Below, in pieces: positions 11,152-23,488 of a DNA stretch of 64,000 nucleotides. Positions within the stretch are counted from its first letter, which is position 1. Each line of letters begins with the position of its first letter. Below the pieces are notes generated by a model. The model did no database searches, was not told where the DNA came from, and saw only the letters and a list, made by a program, of their open reading frames with translations. Position numbers and translations under genes: made by a program. Source of the DNA: Allantophomopsis cytisporea (taxonomy: Eukaryota > Ascomycota > Leotiomycetes > Phacidiales > Phacidiaceae); the NCBI GenBank assembly GCA_024752435.1, contig CP103022.1, forward strand, positions 1,054,001-1,118,000, given 5' to 3'.

Positions 11152-13018
11152 ATGTCGACAAACCCAAAGAATGAGAAGAGTCAAACTCTTCACCAGGAGA
11201 GCCCTCTCCGCCGAGAGAACTCTCACGAAGATGATGTGGTACACTTCTTTGAGTCTCCCTAGACTGTATGTCGGCTGATTTGGACAGGAAGAGAAAGATG
11301 TCACCCAGGTCAAGGTGATCAAGGGAAATGAGACCTTCAACGAAGCTCTCATCAAAGAACCTCCGGCCACTTGGAGTCGTCGGTCCATGACGCTCTACCT
11401 CGCTTGCTTGGTTGGGTTCTGCTGTGCAACCTGTAACGGATTTGACGGAAGTCTCTTCAATTCATTGCTTGAGAATGACAGTTTCAAGTCATACTTCGCC
11501 GTGAAGAATGTCGGAATTTTTACCGGGATTGTATCTTCAATGTATCAGATAGGAGGTGTTGTTGCCATCCCTTTCGTCGGCCCTTCTTTGGATACTTGGG
11601 GGAGAAAGGTTGGAATGATCATCGGCGCCGTTATCATTATCGTGGGCACAGTCATCCAGGGTACTACAACTAAGACACACTCTATCCACCAGTTTATGGG
11701 AGGTCGGTTTCTCTTGGGATTCGGTGTTGCCATTGTTTCTGCTGCCGGTCCAGTCTATGTTGTTGAAGTGGCTCATCCGGTCCACCGAGGTGTATTGACT
11801 GCTTATTTTAACACATTTTGTAAGACTTCCGTCATCTTTCTTTGAAATCAATCTAACATATCTAAGGGTTCGTTGGATCAATTGTCGCTAGTGGAGCTTC
11901 CAGAGGTTCATTGACCATGAAGGGCAATGCCTCATGGATTGTGCCAGTCTGGCTACAACTTATGTTTTCTGGAATCATCTTACTTTTCATTTTCTGGCTT
12001 CCCGAATCGCCTCGCTGGCTCTACGTCAAGGGAAGATACGAAAAGGCCAAAGATATGCTAATTGAATATCACGGAAATGGAAATCCAGAGTCAATATGGG
12101 TAAGCCTTGAGCTCAGGGAATATGAAGATTACCTTGAGCTTAATGGCACAGATAAGAATTGGTGGGACTACCGGGCCCTCTTCAATACTCGAGCTGCTCG
12201 ATTCAGAATGGCAGTCAACATTACCATCTCACTTTTTGGTCAATGGGCTGGTAATTGTAAGTCGATTTGATCACGAAAGGCTTGTATCATTGTTAATTAT
12301 TTTCAGCCATCCTCTCTTACTTCCAAAGTGGTGTTTTAGATACAGCAGGCATCACTAACCAAACTACGCAAATGAACATCAACCTAGGCTACAACTGTGT
12401 TCAATTTGCTTTCGCTCTTGCCGGTGCCTCTGTAGTCGACAAAGTCGGTCGTCGTCCACTTCTTCTGTTTGCCAACATCGGATGTTCCATTGTGTGGATC
12501 GGAATGACAGTGACAACGTCGCAGTTTGCCAAGAATGGCGGCAACCCTCGTGCCGCACAAGCAGCCTTAGCAATGATCTATCTCTTCGGAATCGTATACT
12601 CCATCGGCTTTACTCCTCTCCAAGCACTGTACCCTGTTGAAGTCCTTTCCTTCGAGATGAGAGCCAAGGGAATGGGGTTCTCAAATTTCGCTGTCCAAGC
12701 CGGTAAGTCCTTGAGAAATCAAATCCCATCTTCTTTAAAAGAACTCAACTAACCGGGATTCTTTCAGGTTCGATGATAAACCAATTTGCGCTTCCTGTCG
12801 CTCTCGAGAAGATTCAGTGGCGCACATACATCATCTTCATCATCTGGTGTGCTATTCAGGCTACTGTCATCTACTTCATCATTCCAGAAACACGTAACCG
12901 CACTCTTGAGGAATTGGATGATATCTTCCAGGCGAAGAATCCAAGAAAGGCTTCTGTGGAAAAGAAGAAGATTGCTTTGGATAGTCATGATAACGTTGTT
13001 AATGTTGAGAAAATTTGA
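11152..13018 (+). CDS. MFS sugar transporter (lactose permease/hexose type)
   Basis: A plasma-membrane sugar importer of the major facilitator superfamily, 551 residues after splicing. Exons are 11152-11238, 11288-11819, 11867-12256, 12307-12702 and 12768-13018; the introns are 47-65 nt with GT-AG ends, and the total is a multiple of three. About 12 membrane helices are expected. Family signatures present are NGFDGSLF in TM1, DTWGRKVG and DKVGRRPLLL (the two loop GRR/GRK motifs), GRFLLGFG, LPESPRWL and PETRNRTLEELDDIF. The cytosolic N-terminus is hydrophilic, as in the disaccharide/lactose permease branch of fungi. The substrate cannot be read from sequence; lactose, cellobiose or hexoses are all possible. 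It converges with a second sugar transporter 755 bp downstream. Confidence 0.9.
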
Positions 13019-13773
13019 GCATGATTATACATGCGAGGCGTTTTGAGATATTAGGTCTATAGCTAGTAACTTGATTTATTATGTGAAATGTTTCATAACT
13101 TTCGATTCTTCTATCTGTATTATTGTGCTGTCCCCATACCCTACGGTCATAAGTGATTCAACATGCATATGATTTTATATGAACCAACAGCCATCAACTT
13201 TGACTTATTCAGTTGGTTTTATAAACTGAATGTTTTTTGTTGACGTATCATCGCTCAACGTCGTACACTTCTTTAATAGAGTTGAAATCCTTAACAATCA
13301 AATGTATATAGTCAGTGATTTCATAGCCATGATAGAGCTAAGAGTTTCAAGATTTGAAGACAAAACTCAATCAACCTTGTTACATATAGTAATTGAGTAA
13401 TCATAGTTATTTCGAAAACTACATTCAAACGAATGTCCCTGGTAAATCCCAGGTCCTGTATTATTATGATTTCACAAGTAACAAAAGATATAGAATTGAT
13501 TTTGATCATGAAACTTTCAATAAGATCACTATTTAATTATACCTTTCGAAGAGACTCTACATATATCATCAATATATAAGTACGAAAGATAAATTGAGCA
13601 CTAAAAGCAGGATGATGCTGATATATCATCCAGTTTTTATAGACCGTTGTAAAATATCGTTACAAAGCTGTGGAGTAATTGAATTCATATATTCAATTAA
13701 ATATATTCAGTCCCTGGAAGAATTTATACCCCTGATTATCTGTTATAAAGAATATGGGCGTGTCGACCTAAGA
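13019..13773. other. Convergent intergenic spacer, AT-rich
   Basis: Lies between the 3' ends of two convergent transporter genes. It is strongly AT-rich and should hold both 3' UTRs and polyadenylation sites. No coding signal is seen. Confidence 0.6.
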
Positions 13774-15684
13774 TCAACATATTGCGTCATTATTAGTCGT
13801 TGACATGCTTCTCTGCTGTGTCAGCATAGCTCTCTCAGTACTCGCAGCTATTTCCCCTTCAATTTCTCTCGTCAAAGTATCCAGTCTACTAGACTTGTCA
13901 GGTTTATGCCATGCTCTCCTCCCCTTGCTAAAAATTACATCCATCTCCTCCAGTGTCTTCCCCTTGGTCTCTGGTGCAGCGACATACACATGGATGAACG
14001 CCAGCCCGTTAAAAGTTGCAAAGATCATATACATCTTCCAGTTAATATTCCACAACAAAGGAGGAACGGAGAAAGCTAAGGCGCAATTCCATGCCCAGTT
14101 CGAAGCTGTTGCCAGGGATACTGCTTTCGCGCGAATCTTGGCAGGGAAGATCTCGGCGGGATACGTCCACGATGATGGCCCCCATGTTACGGCAAATGTC
14201 GCAACAAAGAGGTAAGAGAGAACTATTATGGCAATGGATACATCTGCACATACATGAGTTAGATTGTATTCGGTTCTTAGACAGAGATAAGTTCGCTTAC
14301 GTCTGTTGTTCATCACAATCCAAGTGATATCACTCAAATCCGAATTTCTCATAGAAACAGTGTTTGCTTCACCATAAACAGCTTGAAGTGCACCGCTGAC
14401 GAAAAGGAGAAGGCACATAATGAATGCACCGATAAGGAGCAAAGGGCGACGACCCCATTTATCGATGTAGAGGATAGCAGGCAGGGTGAACGTAACATTT
14501 ATTATGTACTGTATGGACGAGGTCAGAAGTGGAGACCCAATATTTGTGCCTTCCATAATATCTAACTATGCTTAGTAACAATATAATGGTTGATATTTCG
14601 ATAAAAATACGTACAGACAACATAATACATCAAAATGTTTACACCACAAAGTTGAGACCACATCTGTATTGACATTCCAAGAATAACTCGTCTGAGCATA
14701 CGGGGTTCTGCTAGCACTTTGAAGCTCGAATAGGCTTCTTCGCGCTCAAGTCGTAGCGCTTCTTCGATCTCTTGATATTCTGCGAGGACTCTTGGGTTGT
14801 CGATATCGCCGCCACCATGAAGCATTGCAAGAACTTTGATGGCTTCATCCCAACGATCTTGACTAGCTAACTGTGTATCGTCAGTATCTAGGACAGATTC
14901 ATCAACAGATATCAACGTACCCAACGTGGTGACTTAGGAAAGAAGAATAGTCCCACAAACAGGATAAGACCAGGTATCATCTGTATACCCCAGGGTATCC
15001 GAAAAGCGGCTGTAGACTGATCCTTGTTGTTGGGGCCGCCATCAATCCAAGACGCACCATATCTGCAGAGCGTCAGCACTTATCCTGTGATTCAACCGAC
15101 TGATACTGACTGGACAAAATACTGTATCAAGATGCCCCAAGTGATAGCCCATTGTTGCAATGCCACCACTCGTCCTCTGATTTCTTTGGGCGCAACCTCG
15201 CTCTGATAAACAGGAACGATAGAACTCGCTATTCCTACACAAAATCCATTAATAATCCGCCCCACGATCAGCATGGCCAGTCCATTACAGGCACATTGAA
15301 TCCTGTTATACTTTCAGCACCCTAAATTCTAGCACATGCTAAATTAACGACTTACGTAGAGCCAAGCAACCAAAAGAGGGAAGCAAACTGAATGGCGTAT
15401 TTGCGAGAGAATCTGTCGGCGATGAATGAGGATCCGAGTGCTCCAAAGAATGAGCCGGCGGGCATAGCACATGTTATACCACCTTGACGGTATGATACGG
15501 GATTCCCGAAATACCTCTTGTAAGCTTGAGTTCCAAGAACTCCGCTCATCGACGAGATTTCAAAACCGAATAGCCCACCACCTGTGATCTCAGCTTGGCT
15601 CCATAGTTAACGGGCCTAATAGAGCAGCTTACCAATAGCACTGAACCCACATATCATATAGACGTTGGTGACCGTATGCACCAT
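13774..15684 (-). CDS. MFS monosaccharide transporter
   Basis: A 532-residue sugar/H+ symporter-like protein with seven exons (5' to 3': 15684-15633, 15581-15356, 15302-15111, 15062-14921, 14870-14615, 14561-14301, 14243-13774). Introns are 48-57 nt and the frame closes exactly. Signatures are GGGLFGFEISSMSG in TM1, ADRFSRKYA, GRIINGFCVG, PKSPRWLAS, DKWGRRPLLL and PETKGKTLEEMDVIF. These place it in the fungal hexose transporter class, clearly distinct from the neighbouring gene (different intron positions and motifs). The intron at 14562-14614 uses the second of two possible AG acceptors, which restores MYYVVYIMEG. The last intron is 57 nt, so unspliced RNA would stay in frame. It is probably located in the plasma membrane. 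Confidence 0.9.
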
Positions 15685-17940
15685 ATTGAAAGTTTAAGTC
15701 TGGCAAACATCTGGCTGTATTTCAAGACAAGTGCTCATTAACGTGGGCGCTGAGCTGTGGAGGGTGACGGTGAGAACTTATGTGTATGACAAAATTCCGG
15801 CACGTTAGATCAGACCGTGGGAGTTTGGGGAACAATACGTAAGAATGGCAGCAATGAGAGAGGTGCGCTGAAGTCTAGTGCGAATTGTGATGAGCTGTGG
15901 CTTTTTCATCTGCGTATGAGCGAGCGTTCATGAATTACTGATCATTGGATGGAGGAAGCACAGCCAGACCCGAACGGTCGACACCCTGCATGAATTCCGT
16001 GTCTGTTAAGTTACACCTGCGTCTACTCCGTAGTCAAATAGAGATTGGAAACATGCATCGCACAAATAGAAATCTGTAATATGTTACTGATAGTTACTTG
16101 ATATGACATGTTAATATGGCCGAAACCCAGTAAGGTTTTAACCTGCTAAAAAAAAAAACCCTTCAAGAAGCTCAAATGTGCTTATAATGAACGTGTTGTC
16201 CCATCCGCAGAACTCACCCAAACGGCCCATTCCATCCAATACTGGCTTCCATTCCGAAAACCTGTCGTCGGCAGGACTGCTGATCTAATTAACCGGGGAA
16301 AGTTAAAGCCATGCTTTCTTCTTTGCCTTGCGGCACGACATCGAGTAACGTGGAGCCCCAGCTCTTGATGCTGATCTTCCCCGCACTCTACTTGCGATAG
16401 TTTTTGACGAACCGTCTGCTCCGAAAGGGTCAAGTCATGTGAAGTATATCACGTGGAATTTCGACATTCGCTACAAAGACCGATGCCCGATGCTCATTAA
16501 AATAGAGTCTTCATGTCTTACTAAACAGTCTTTGGACTCTCAGGGGTTTACTGTGCGCTCGTAGTGTAATATAGTTTCAACCAAAACAATAGATATCTTA
16601 TTGTATCCATATCCAGAGATGTTCATATATTGTTTACATCATCATACCCGAAAGGTTGTCCTCTTAGAGCAACAGGATATTCTACTTTGTGCAGACGAAA
16701 ATGCTATGTAGTCTAAAATTAAAATAAAGTATTTCGCGGAGGTCGCCGTTGAAAGTTAAAGTATCGACCATCTGATTACTTAGAAATACATGGTTTCAAC
16801 TATTACGAGTCAGACAAGCGTGTCATTAGTTTATGTTGAGTGGACCCTTGACAATATCGTTAATGTCCGATCAGAGTTTGTAGTTGATCAATATCCAATC
16901 AGAAGAAGTAATTTAACTTATCAGAACCACAGACATCACTGAAGCTTTGACGAGGGAGTCGTTGTGAGGAGAAGCATTCATATGTCGAATAGTCCAAATG
17001 AGGTATCGAGGGAGAGAATTGAAAGCCATTGAACCAATGCTGGTTTCTGGACTTTGGGGTTGAGAAAACAATTACCGAGTACATATGACTAAGCTACGGA
17101 ATGAGGCATTTAAACTTCTTTTGATATTCCACGACATCTTGATAGGACTGTTCAACGTCCACTTTTTTCTCTCCTAGAGCGCAATCGGGTATGAAGATTC
17201 GACTTTTTTTTAGCCTTCGTCTTCACCTGTTCCATCTCTTGCCACGCCACTCTGAAGGTGAAGAAGACAGTATGTACAGGCCTCAGTTAGTTGACAGGGT
17301 TGTCAATCTTACCCATTTGCAGCTAGGTTACCGAAAGGGATGACGAAGAAGACAAATTGAGAAGAATGAGAAAGAAAAAACCCCCCCAGAACAAATAAAT
17401 CATTTGTACATATCAGCTCAGATGTTGATGAGGACTTTGGCAGGGGAAGTTAGCCAGCTTGAGGTCAGACTGGTTTCCGAAGTCTATTGAGTGCATAAAT
17501 CCCCGAAACGCCGTGAGCGATGAATGGGGTTTCTGCTTTGCAACCAATATGGAAACCATGATGTGCTGAGTCCCTAAGAAGCACTAGAGGTTATATGATA
17601 CGCGAGAAGGTAAAAGCTCTCGCTCGGATCGGTCGAACACACGCAAGACGCAAATAAGTATGCGTAGATGGGACGCTGGCTGTTATATTCAACCTCCAAT
17701 CATTTTTCTAGACACAGCCCTGTCCTGATCCGCATGCCATGGCAGTTTTGACCTCTGAATCGGCAACCTAAACCTATATCAAGAGGTACTAATGGTTCCA
17801 TAGGACGAAAGTCAAAATACGCACTTAAAGCGGAATCACCGGCAAGATTTCAGGTCCAATGAACTCTTATCTCGACTGCTTGAACATGAATTTGTGAAAA
17901 ACATGGTGGGTACGGAGCTGATAGATGCCGTCACCTTATT
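15685..17940. other. Intergenic, no gene seen
   Basis: AT-rich spacer. Open frames at 16182-16433 and 16899-17084 on the minus strand are short and not protein-like. A run of C follows a run of A near 17375-17387. Nothing recognisable. Confidence 0.5.
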
Positions 17941-18591
17941 CGATTTATTGGTTGGATAGTGCTGTCCAAACCCTCATTGACCTCGAGCAAGCGTTCGATC
18001 ATCACGGCCCGCTGAAGGGTAACGTTAGTCTATCATTTTGTAAGACAAGGTAGATCAAACAGACTTTGAGGATTGGAGACCACTTCAAGCACCACCTTAA
18101 GATACGAGTACGGTATGGCTACACCTGAGAACAATCAGAGATATTGAAGTATTCACGCCCATTCTGAACCATGAACAACTGACAAGTAGCTGTAGATAAT
18201 GGAATCTGCTTCTGAGTGTGAACATTACAAACCGTATTTAAAATGAAACTACATATATATGTCACAATAGAGGTGTATAACTTACAGAGTACAACGTCTT
18301 GAGGATCGTCCCAGATAGTCAAGGCACAGAAGGACAATGCAGTGGGGATAGTAAGAACACCTGCTGTTTCTTGGATCGCCGCTACCTTCTTCTTAAGGAC
18401 TGTTTGAACACGATCCGAAATTGCTTCAAATATACTTCCGCCAAAATTCTCAAATCGGGATGATCCCTTCGAGATATCTTATCTGTAGTAGGTAAACTCT
18501 AAGGTATGGCGACAGTGGAGCCATCAGCTATGAGGTACGCGAGAAACTGGAAATAAGCAGCGGATGAGCAATAATTAAGGAATGACTCCAT
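17941..18591 (-). pseudogene. Unidentified multi-exon gene or decayed gene
   Basis: Several consecutive blocks on the minus strand read as protein. A putative start at 18591 gives MESFLNYCSSAAYFQFLAYL. A clear block at 18477-18286 includes ISDRVQTVLKKKVAAIQETA and ALSFCALTIWDDPQD. A third block at 18124-18060 gives YLKVVLEVVSNPQS and a fourth at 18013-17940 gives VMIERLLEVNEGLDSTIQ. A GTAAGT donor at 18285 and a CAG acceptor at 18125 join blocks two and three in frame. The first and last junctions do not close with normal sites: a TAA lies just before block two, and the 3' intron phase fails. It is therefore either a gene with unusual splicing or a recently broken gene. I do not recognise the family. 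Its start lies only 41 bp from the divergent bZIP gene start. Confidence 0.35.
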
Positions 18592-18632
18592 TGATGCATT
18601 CGTTGAGAACATAGAACCGCACATCAACAGCC

Positions 18633-20196
18633 ATGTCGGAGCCAGCTTATGTGCGACTTGGAACTTTCGTGATGAGGGAAAATGGGACTTTTGAGGTTAT
18701 CGAACCTGCAGGACCCGGAGACGCAGCAAAGCCTGCAGTGTTAAGCGAACCCAGTACATCCGCCGAACAGCGAGCGAAGAAACGGCGAGTGCGAAAGATC
18801 TCAGACCGCAGGAGAGCGCAGAACCGGATTGCACAAAGAAGCTACCGTGAGTGCTGCTCGTGTGCACGAAATAAGATATATTCTGGAATGTTTTTGACTT
18901 ATATGATATGCAGGCGAGAAACAAAAGCGTCGTCTGCAGGACGTCTCTGGTAGCACTCTTGGAAGTTCAAGCCGGGCTATTGCCGAAGATACGATATTCC
19001 TCGATCCCAGCGATCATCAACCACAAAATTCGGCTGAAAGGTTTGATGTAGCGGTATCTTCCACTGTATCTGCTGCATGTCCCACAGATGACAATCCATT
19101 TAACTACGCAACAAAGTCGTGGGAATGGCCCGATACTATCGACGACGGATACATCATGGGAAGGAGCGGGCCATCTCTCTCCACAGACCATTTTTACGAT
19201 GCCGCAAGCATGGCTGCTTCAGTGCCGATGCTATACTCTGATACAAACACTCGATCAAACTCCGCTTCGTACCATCCGAACGATGAACACATGGCCCCCC
19301 TGTCAAGTTTTCATGCTAGGACATTGCCATCAAGACCAAGGAGCATCTGCCTAAGAGATTATAACCCCGCGGGCATCGCATTCTCAAATTCTCAATCAGT
19401 AACTGACTATTACTCTGATACAACTAAGATGGGCAGTGACTGTTCCCATTACGAGGAACAAACATACCTTTCCAGTGTGCTCGAACCTGAGATATCTTCC
19501 ATCGGTTACCAATCAAGCAGCAACGAAACCAGTAGCGACGCTGGATCCAACGTGATCCCAGTTTCATCTTATTCCGATTCAAGTACAGCTCCAGCCACCC
19601 AAATAGAGAACAGCAAATTGTTGTTTACAGACCTGTGTATGATAGAATCACGTGAGTTCGTATACGTTGCGGATCCTCGTATGAACCACATTCGAATCAA
19701 TCTCATGAATTTGCTAGGTGCATTCCTAGCAAATATAACAATGTTTGGCGTGATAGCTGGTCGCCAAGAGTGTCGTAACCAGGAATCCCCTTTTTCACGG
19801 GAGTACAAGGCATGTGGAGAGGACATCAACGTAGCTATGGCGTCTTTTGCACACATAAAACCAGAGCTGTATCCAACAACAAACCAACTCACAAAACCTC
19901 ACCCAATCTACATTGACATGTTTCCTTTCCCGGAGTTTCGAGATCGCCTCATTGAAGCGCGAAACCTGCCATCCCATACATTCAATGAGAATGAGTTCAT
20001 TGCCGATCTTTCGAACGATGGAATATGGTGTTGGGGCACAGATTCTGCGACTGGCTCCGGCACATCATGGGATTCTGAGAGTTGGGAAATTCGTCCCTGG
20101 TTCTTACTCAAATGGGCGACAATCACTGGTGGGAGAGAAGGAGAGATGTATGAGCAGTGCAAACAATGGGCAGAATGGAGAGGCGAGAGCATCTAG
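18633..20196 (+). CDS. bZIP transcription factor with DUF3425 domain
   Basis: A nuclear DNA-binding regulator of 498 residues. Exons are 18633-18846 and 18914-20196, with a 67-nt intron (GTGAGT...GCAG) that splits the basic region. The basic region is at about residues 49-78 (KKRRVRKISDRRRAQNRIAQ), with the invariant Asn and Arg of the N-x7-R signature. The following zipper is weak: after RRLQD there is no heptad run of leucines. A long Ser-rich acidic middle leads to the DUF3425 domain at about 325-490, with HPIYIDMFPFPEFRDRLI and WEIRPWFLLKWA, the core seen in many ascomycete stress and secondary-metabolism bZIPs. Target genes cannot be inferred. The short distance to the divergent unidentified gene at 18591 could mean a shared promoter. 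Confidence 0.85.
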
Positions 20197-21466
20197 ACGT
20201 CTCCCTAGGCTAAGAGTATGCTACTCCTAAGCGCTCCTTTAGTTCAAGATGTTATGCCGCCGGGCTGGACCATGACAGAGGCGGCGCTTATAACAGGATG
20301 TCTCAGTCAAACCTCAAAATGTCTTGGGATGATCAATATAGTTTTGTTTGAGCTCCTTGGTCACGATAGGTCGTTCCGCAGAGCTTTCGTGTTTCACGTT
20401 CAAGGAGAACCCCTTCCTTCGACTGCTCGAACCATTCATATTTAGACGTATAATAAGCTCGGCTCGTGCCGCTAAAATATGGTGGAACTCCTAGACTGCA
20501 CCTCGGCACGTGCCCGAAAACACGAGAAATCCTTGGAATGCCTCACGTGTAACGAATCCTGTGATCGTTTTGGAGGGATCATAGATTCCAAAAGGTGGTG
20601 AGAAGTATGCAGGAGAGGAGTCATGATATTGCTTTCGGACGTCAACTTATTTACTGCAAGCGTTTTGTGTTTTCGTGCGCATGACAAGCGCCATAGCGTG
20701 CCTTTTGATTATTTATAATTTGCACCAAGGACTACTCATTTCATGTGTCAACGATCTTTCTTCATCCTTATTCATAATGTCGTGGGCATCTTTACTGCAT
20801 ACAATTGACTTCGTTGAAGATAACGCCCCTGCATTCCATTCCTAGCCACTGAATCCCGAATCACTTGTCCTAGTTTTCTGGCACAGCAAGTCCCGAGGCC
20901 TACTAACACGGGCACGGATCAAAAGAGCAACATTCCATCGATCCTGCTCAATAACGCCAGCTACCCTAGTACCGGTTGGTGATTCCGAGCACATAGCATA
21001 CCCATACGACAATCTAAGGATATACCCTGCTATTTAGATCATATACATCACTGAGCTGTTTTACTTGTTGTCCGCCTTCAGGCCATTCGATCCATTCCTC
21101 CTGCAAATCCTGCGCGATTGCGCACTTCACTTGAAGCTATTGAGTCCGCATTGATGTTTTCTTCAACGATGACAGTGCTCAGTTGTTGGAATAGAAGGAA
21201 TATCCTGAACTTGAACTCTCAAAGAGCCTGGAAATGATCCAAGTTTTGAGCCATTCCGCTAAAACAGACTATCATATCGGGTGGTCTTTCCAATGTGATG
21301 AAGTGTAGTAGGTAACTCAAAAGCGATACCAAAGAGAAGCTTATCTTATTATGCCCTTATAATAGAGTTGCACCCACCGGAGCTGTCTTAACCTATGCGC
21401 AACAACTTTTCTTATTATTATTAATGCTGGTCAGCATTCTTCGGTCGAGAGACAGGAGTGATCAAG
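20197..21466. other. Intergenic, no gene seen
   Basis: Spacer between the bZIP and CFEM genes. The open frame at 20218-20445 is not convincing as a protein. Presumably holds the promoter of the CFEM gene. Confidence 0.55.
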
Positions 21467-23488
21467 ATGCAGGTCTTATTTTTGTTCTTCTTTATTACCC
21501 TGATGGCTTCTGTGCAGGCACAGACAGCTGTTGACATCTCGACGATCTTACAGGAGTTGCCATCATGTTCTGTAAGAACTCTCAAGCTGAACTATTCTAC
21601 AATAAGAAATACTGATATCTCCATAGCTCTCATGCATCTCGACCGGCTTCGCTGAGTCCACATGTGACCTCACAGACTTGACATGTTTGTGTCAAAATGA
21701 GCCTTTGCAGGCGAAGTTGTTTACTTGCGTTGCAAAAGCTTGCAATACTCATGATCAGTTGAGTAAGTCTTGCAACAGTTCTCAATTCATTAGCACATGC
21801 TGACTTCTGGCTTTCTAGTTCTTGACGTTATAGAGAACAAACTATGCGCAGACTATCCTCATCCTTCCCGCGGATTGCAGTTGGAGTTGGCTGGAATTGT
21901 CACATGTTCAGTTACAGTACCTATTGTTTTGCTACGACTATTCTGTCGCTTTAAGATATCTAAGCGGGTTGGCATGGATGACGTGGCTATATTCATTGCT
22001 GCTGTAAGTTCCTTTACCGTAGGAAATTACCTCAAAAAGGTTCTGATCTTCTCCAGACCATGCTACTTGCTCTCACTGTACTTGACCTTTTCAGTAAGTT
22101 CCTTGCAACCTCTGGATGCTTTCAAGTCTGACCTGATCTTGCAGATCTAAACAAAGGGTTCGGTCGCCATCTCTGGAACGTTAGTCCATACAACATAACT
22201 CTCCTTTTAAAAGTAAGTACATTTGGATTCTTTTATGTTGTTTTCATCTTTTGCTTGAGCGGGATGACATTATGTTTCCTCGAGGCTAAAATTTGTAGAT
22301 TTTCTATGCATCTGAGATAATCTATATTGCGGTCCTCGCCTTCACAAAGATCTCTATCCTCTTTTTCTACCTTCGAATTTTTGTCTCAAAACGATTCATC
22401 ATGTTCACCTGGATTACCATTGGTTTTATCATTTCGTATACCATCACATTCATATTGGCAATTGGTCTCCAATGCCGCCCTTTTGTAGCTATTTGGGACA
22501 AATCTATTGAAGGGAGTTGTCTTAACTTAAATATTCTGGCATATACAAGTGCAAGTTTCTCTATCCTTCAAGATGTCATCATCTTGATACTCCCAATCCC
22601 CGAAATTGTATCTTTAAATATCGGGGTAAAACAAAAAATCAGCGTGCTTCTCATGTTTGCGGTTGGAATACTGTAGGTCTTCTCCCACCCTGAACAACTC
22701 CTTTTATATCTCTCCCAGGATTGACATTTTGCTTCTAAAACAGAGCCACAGCAACATCATGCGTTCGCCTCCACTTCCTTGTCCAATTTGCAACTTCGAA
22801 CGATGTCACATGGACCAATATTCCTGCTTCTCTTTGGTCACTTATCGAGGTCAACGTTGGTGTCTTCTGCGCCTGTCTTCCTAGCCTCCGTGCTCTACTA
22901 GTCCATTACTACCCAAAAATGTTCTTTGGCACCAAGAAAATCACGAACGATTCATATCAAATGAGCCGAAGTTGCAACAAACCTAAATTTGTTGAGCTAC
23001 GCCAATCCGTCTTTGAAGGTCAGAAAAACAACATTAGCACGCCAATGGTCAATGATATTCTAACCGGGAAGGATTCTCGCGGCAAGGATTTCTTGACCAT
23101 GTCGGAAGAGGAGCTGCAGAAAAGATATGTGGCCCAGAGACAGGAGAGAGACAGCTCGGACTTGAGAAGAGGAGCTGCTTTTCAGACAGCACGTCTATCT
23201 CCTCCGATACGTGGGTCTGGAAGTCTTCCGCAAAGTCCTCTATATATGTCTGAAAAAGCTGTTGAGGCTCAGTATCAAGGGGCTATGCAAGGAGCGCAGG
23301 GTAGGAATCAGTGGGACACAAATGCGGTGTTCAAGACCCCCCCACTGATACGAGATGAGGATACACCGTGCAACCATTGTGGTAGGCATAGAAATTCAAT
23401 ACGGATGACGTGGCGGAGCCTTGTCCATTCAGGGAGGTCCAGCCGTAGAGAAGGCCGTTGGGATGACGAAATTGGGACAGCGATTTAG
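21467..23488 (+). CDS. CFEM-domain seven-transmembrane (Pth11-like) protein
   Basis: A receptor-like plasma-membrane protein of 549 residues with seven exons: 21467-21571, 21627-21762, 21819-22003, 22057-22093, 22145-22212, 22299-22672 and 22744-23488. All junctions are GT-AG and the frame closes. Residues 1 to about 19 form a signal peptide. The CFEM domain at about 25-95 has eight cysteines, including PSC-LSC, LTCLCQ, FTCVAKAC and NKLC. The fungal rhodopsin-like seven-helix domain spans about 110-370 and contains KRVGMDDVAIFIAA, NKGFGRHLW, FTKISILFFYLRIF, IGLQCRPF and LIEVNVGVFCACLPSLR. A polar cytosolic tail of about 170 residues follows. Family members such as Pth11 act in surface or host sensing; the ligand here is unknown. 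One exon is only 37 nt. At 22744 the later of two candidate acceptors keeps the frame. Confidence 0.88.
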
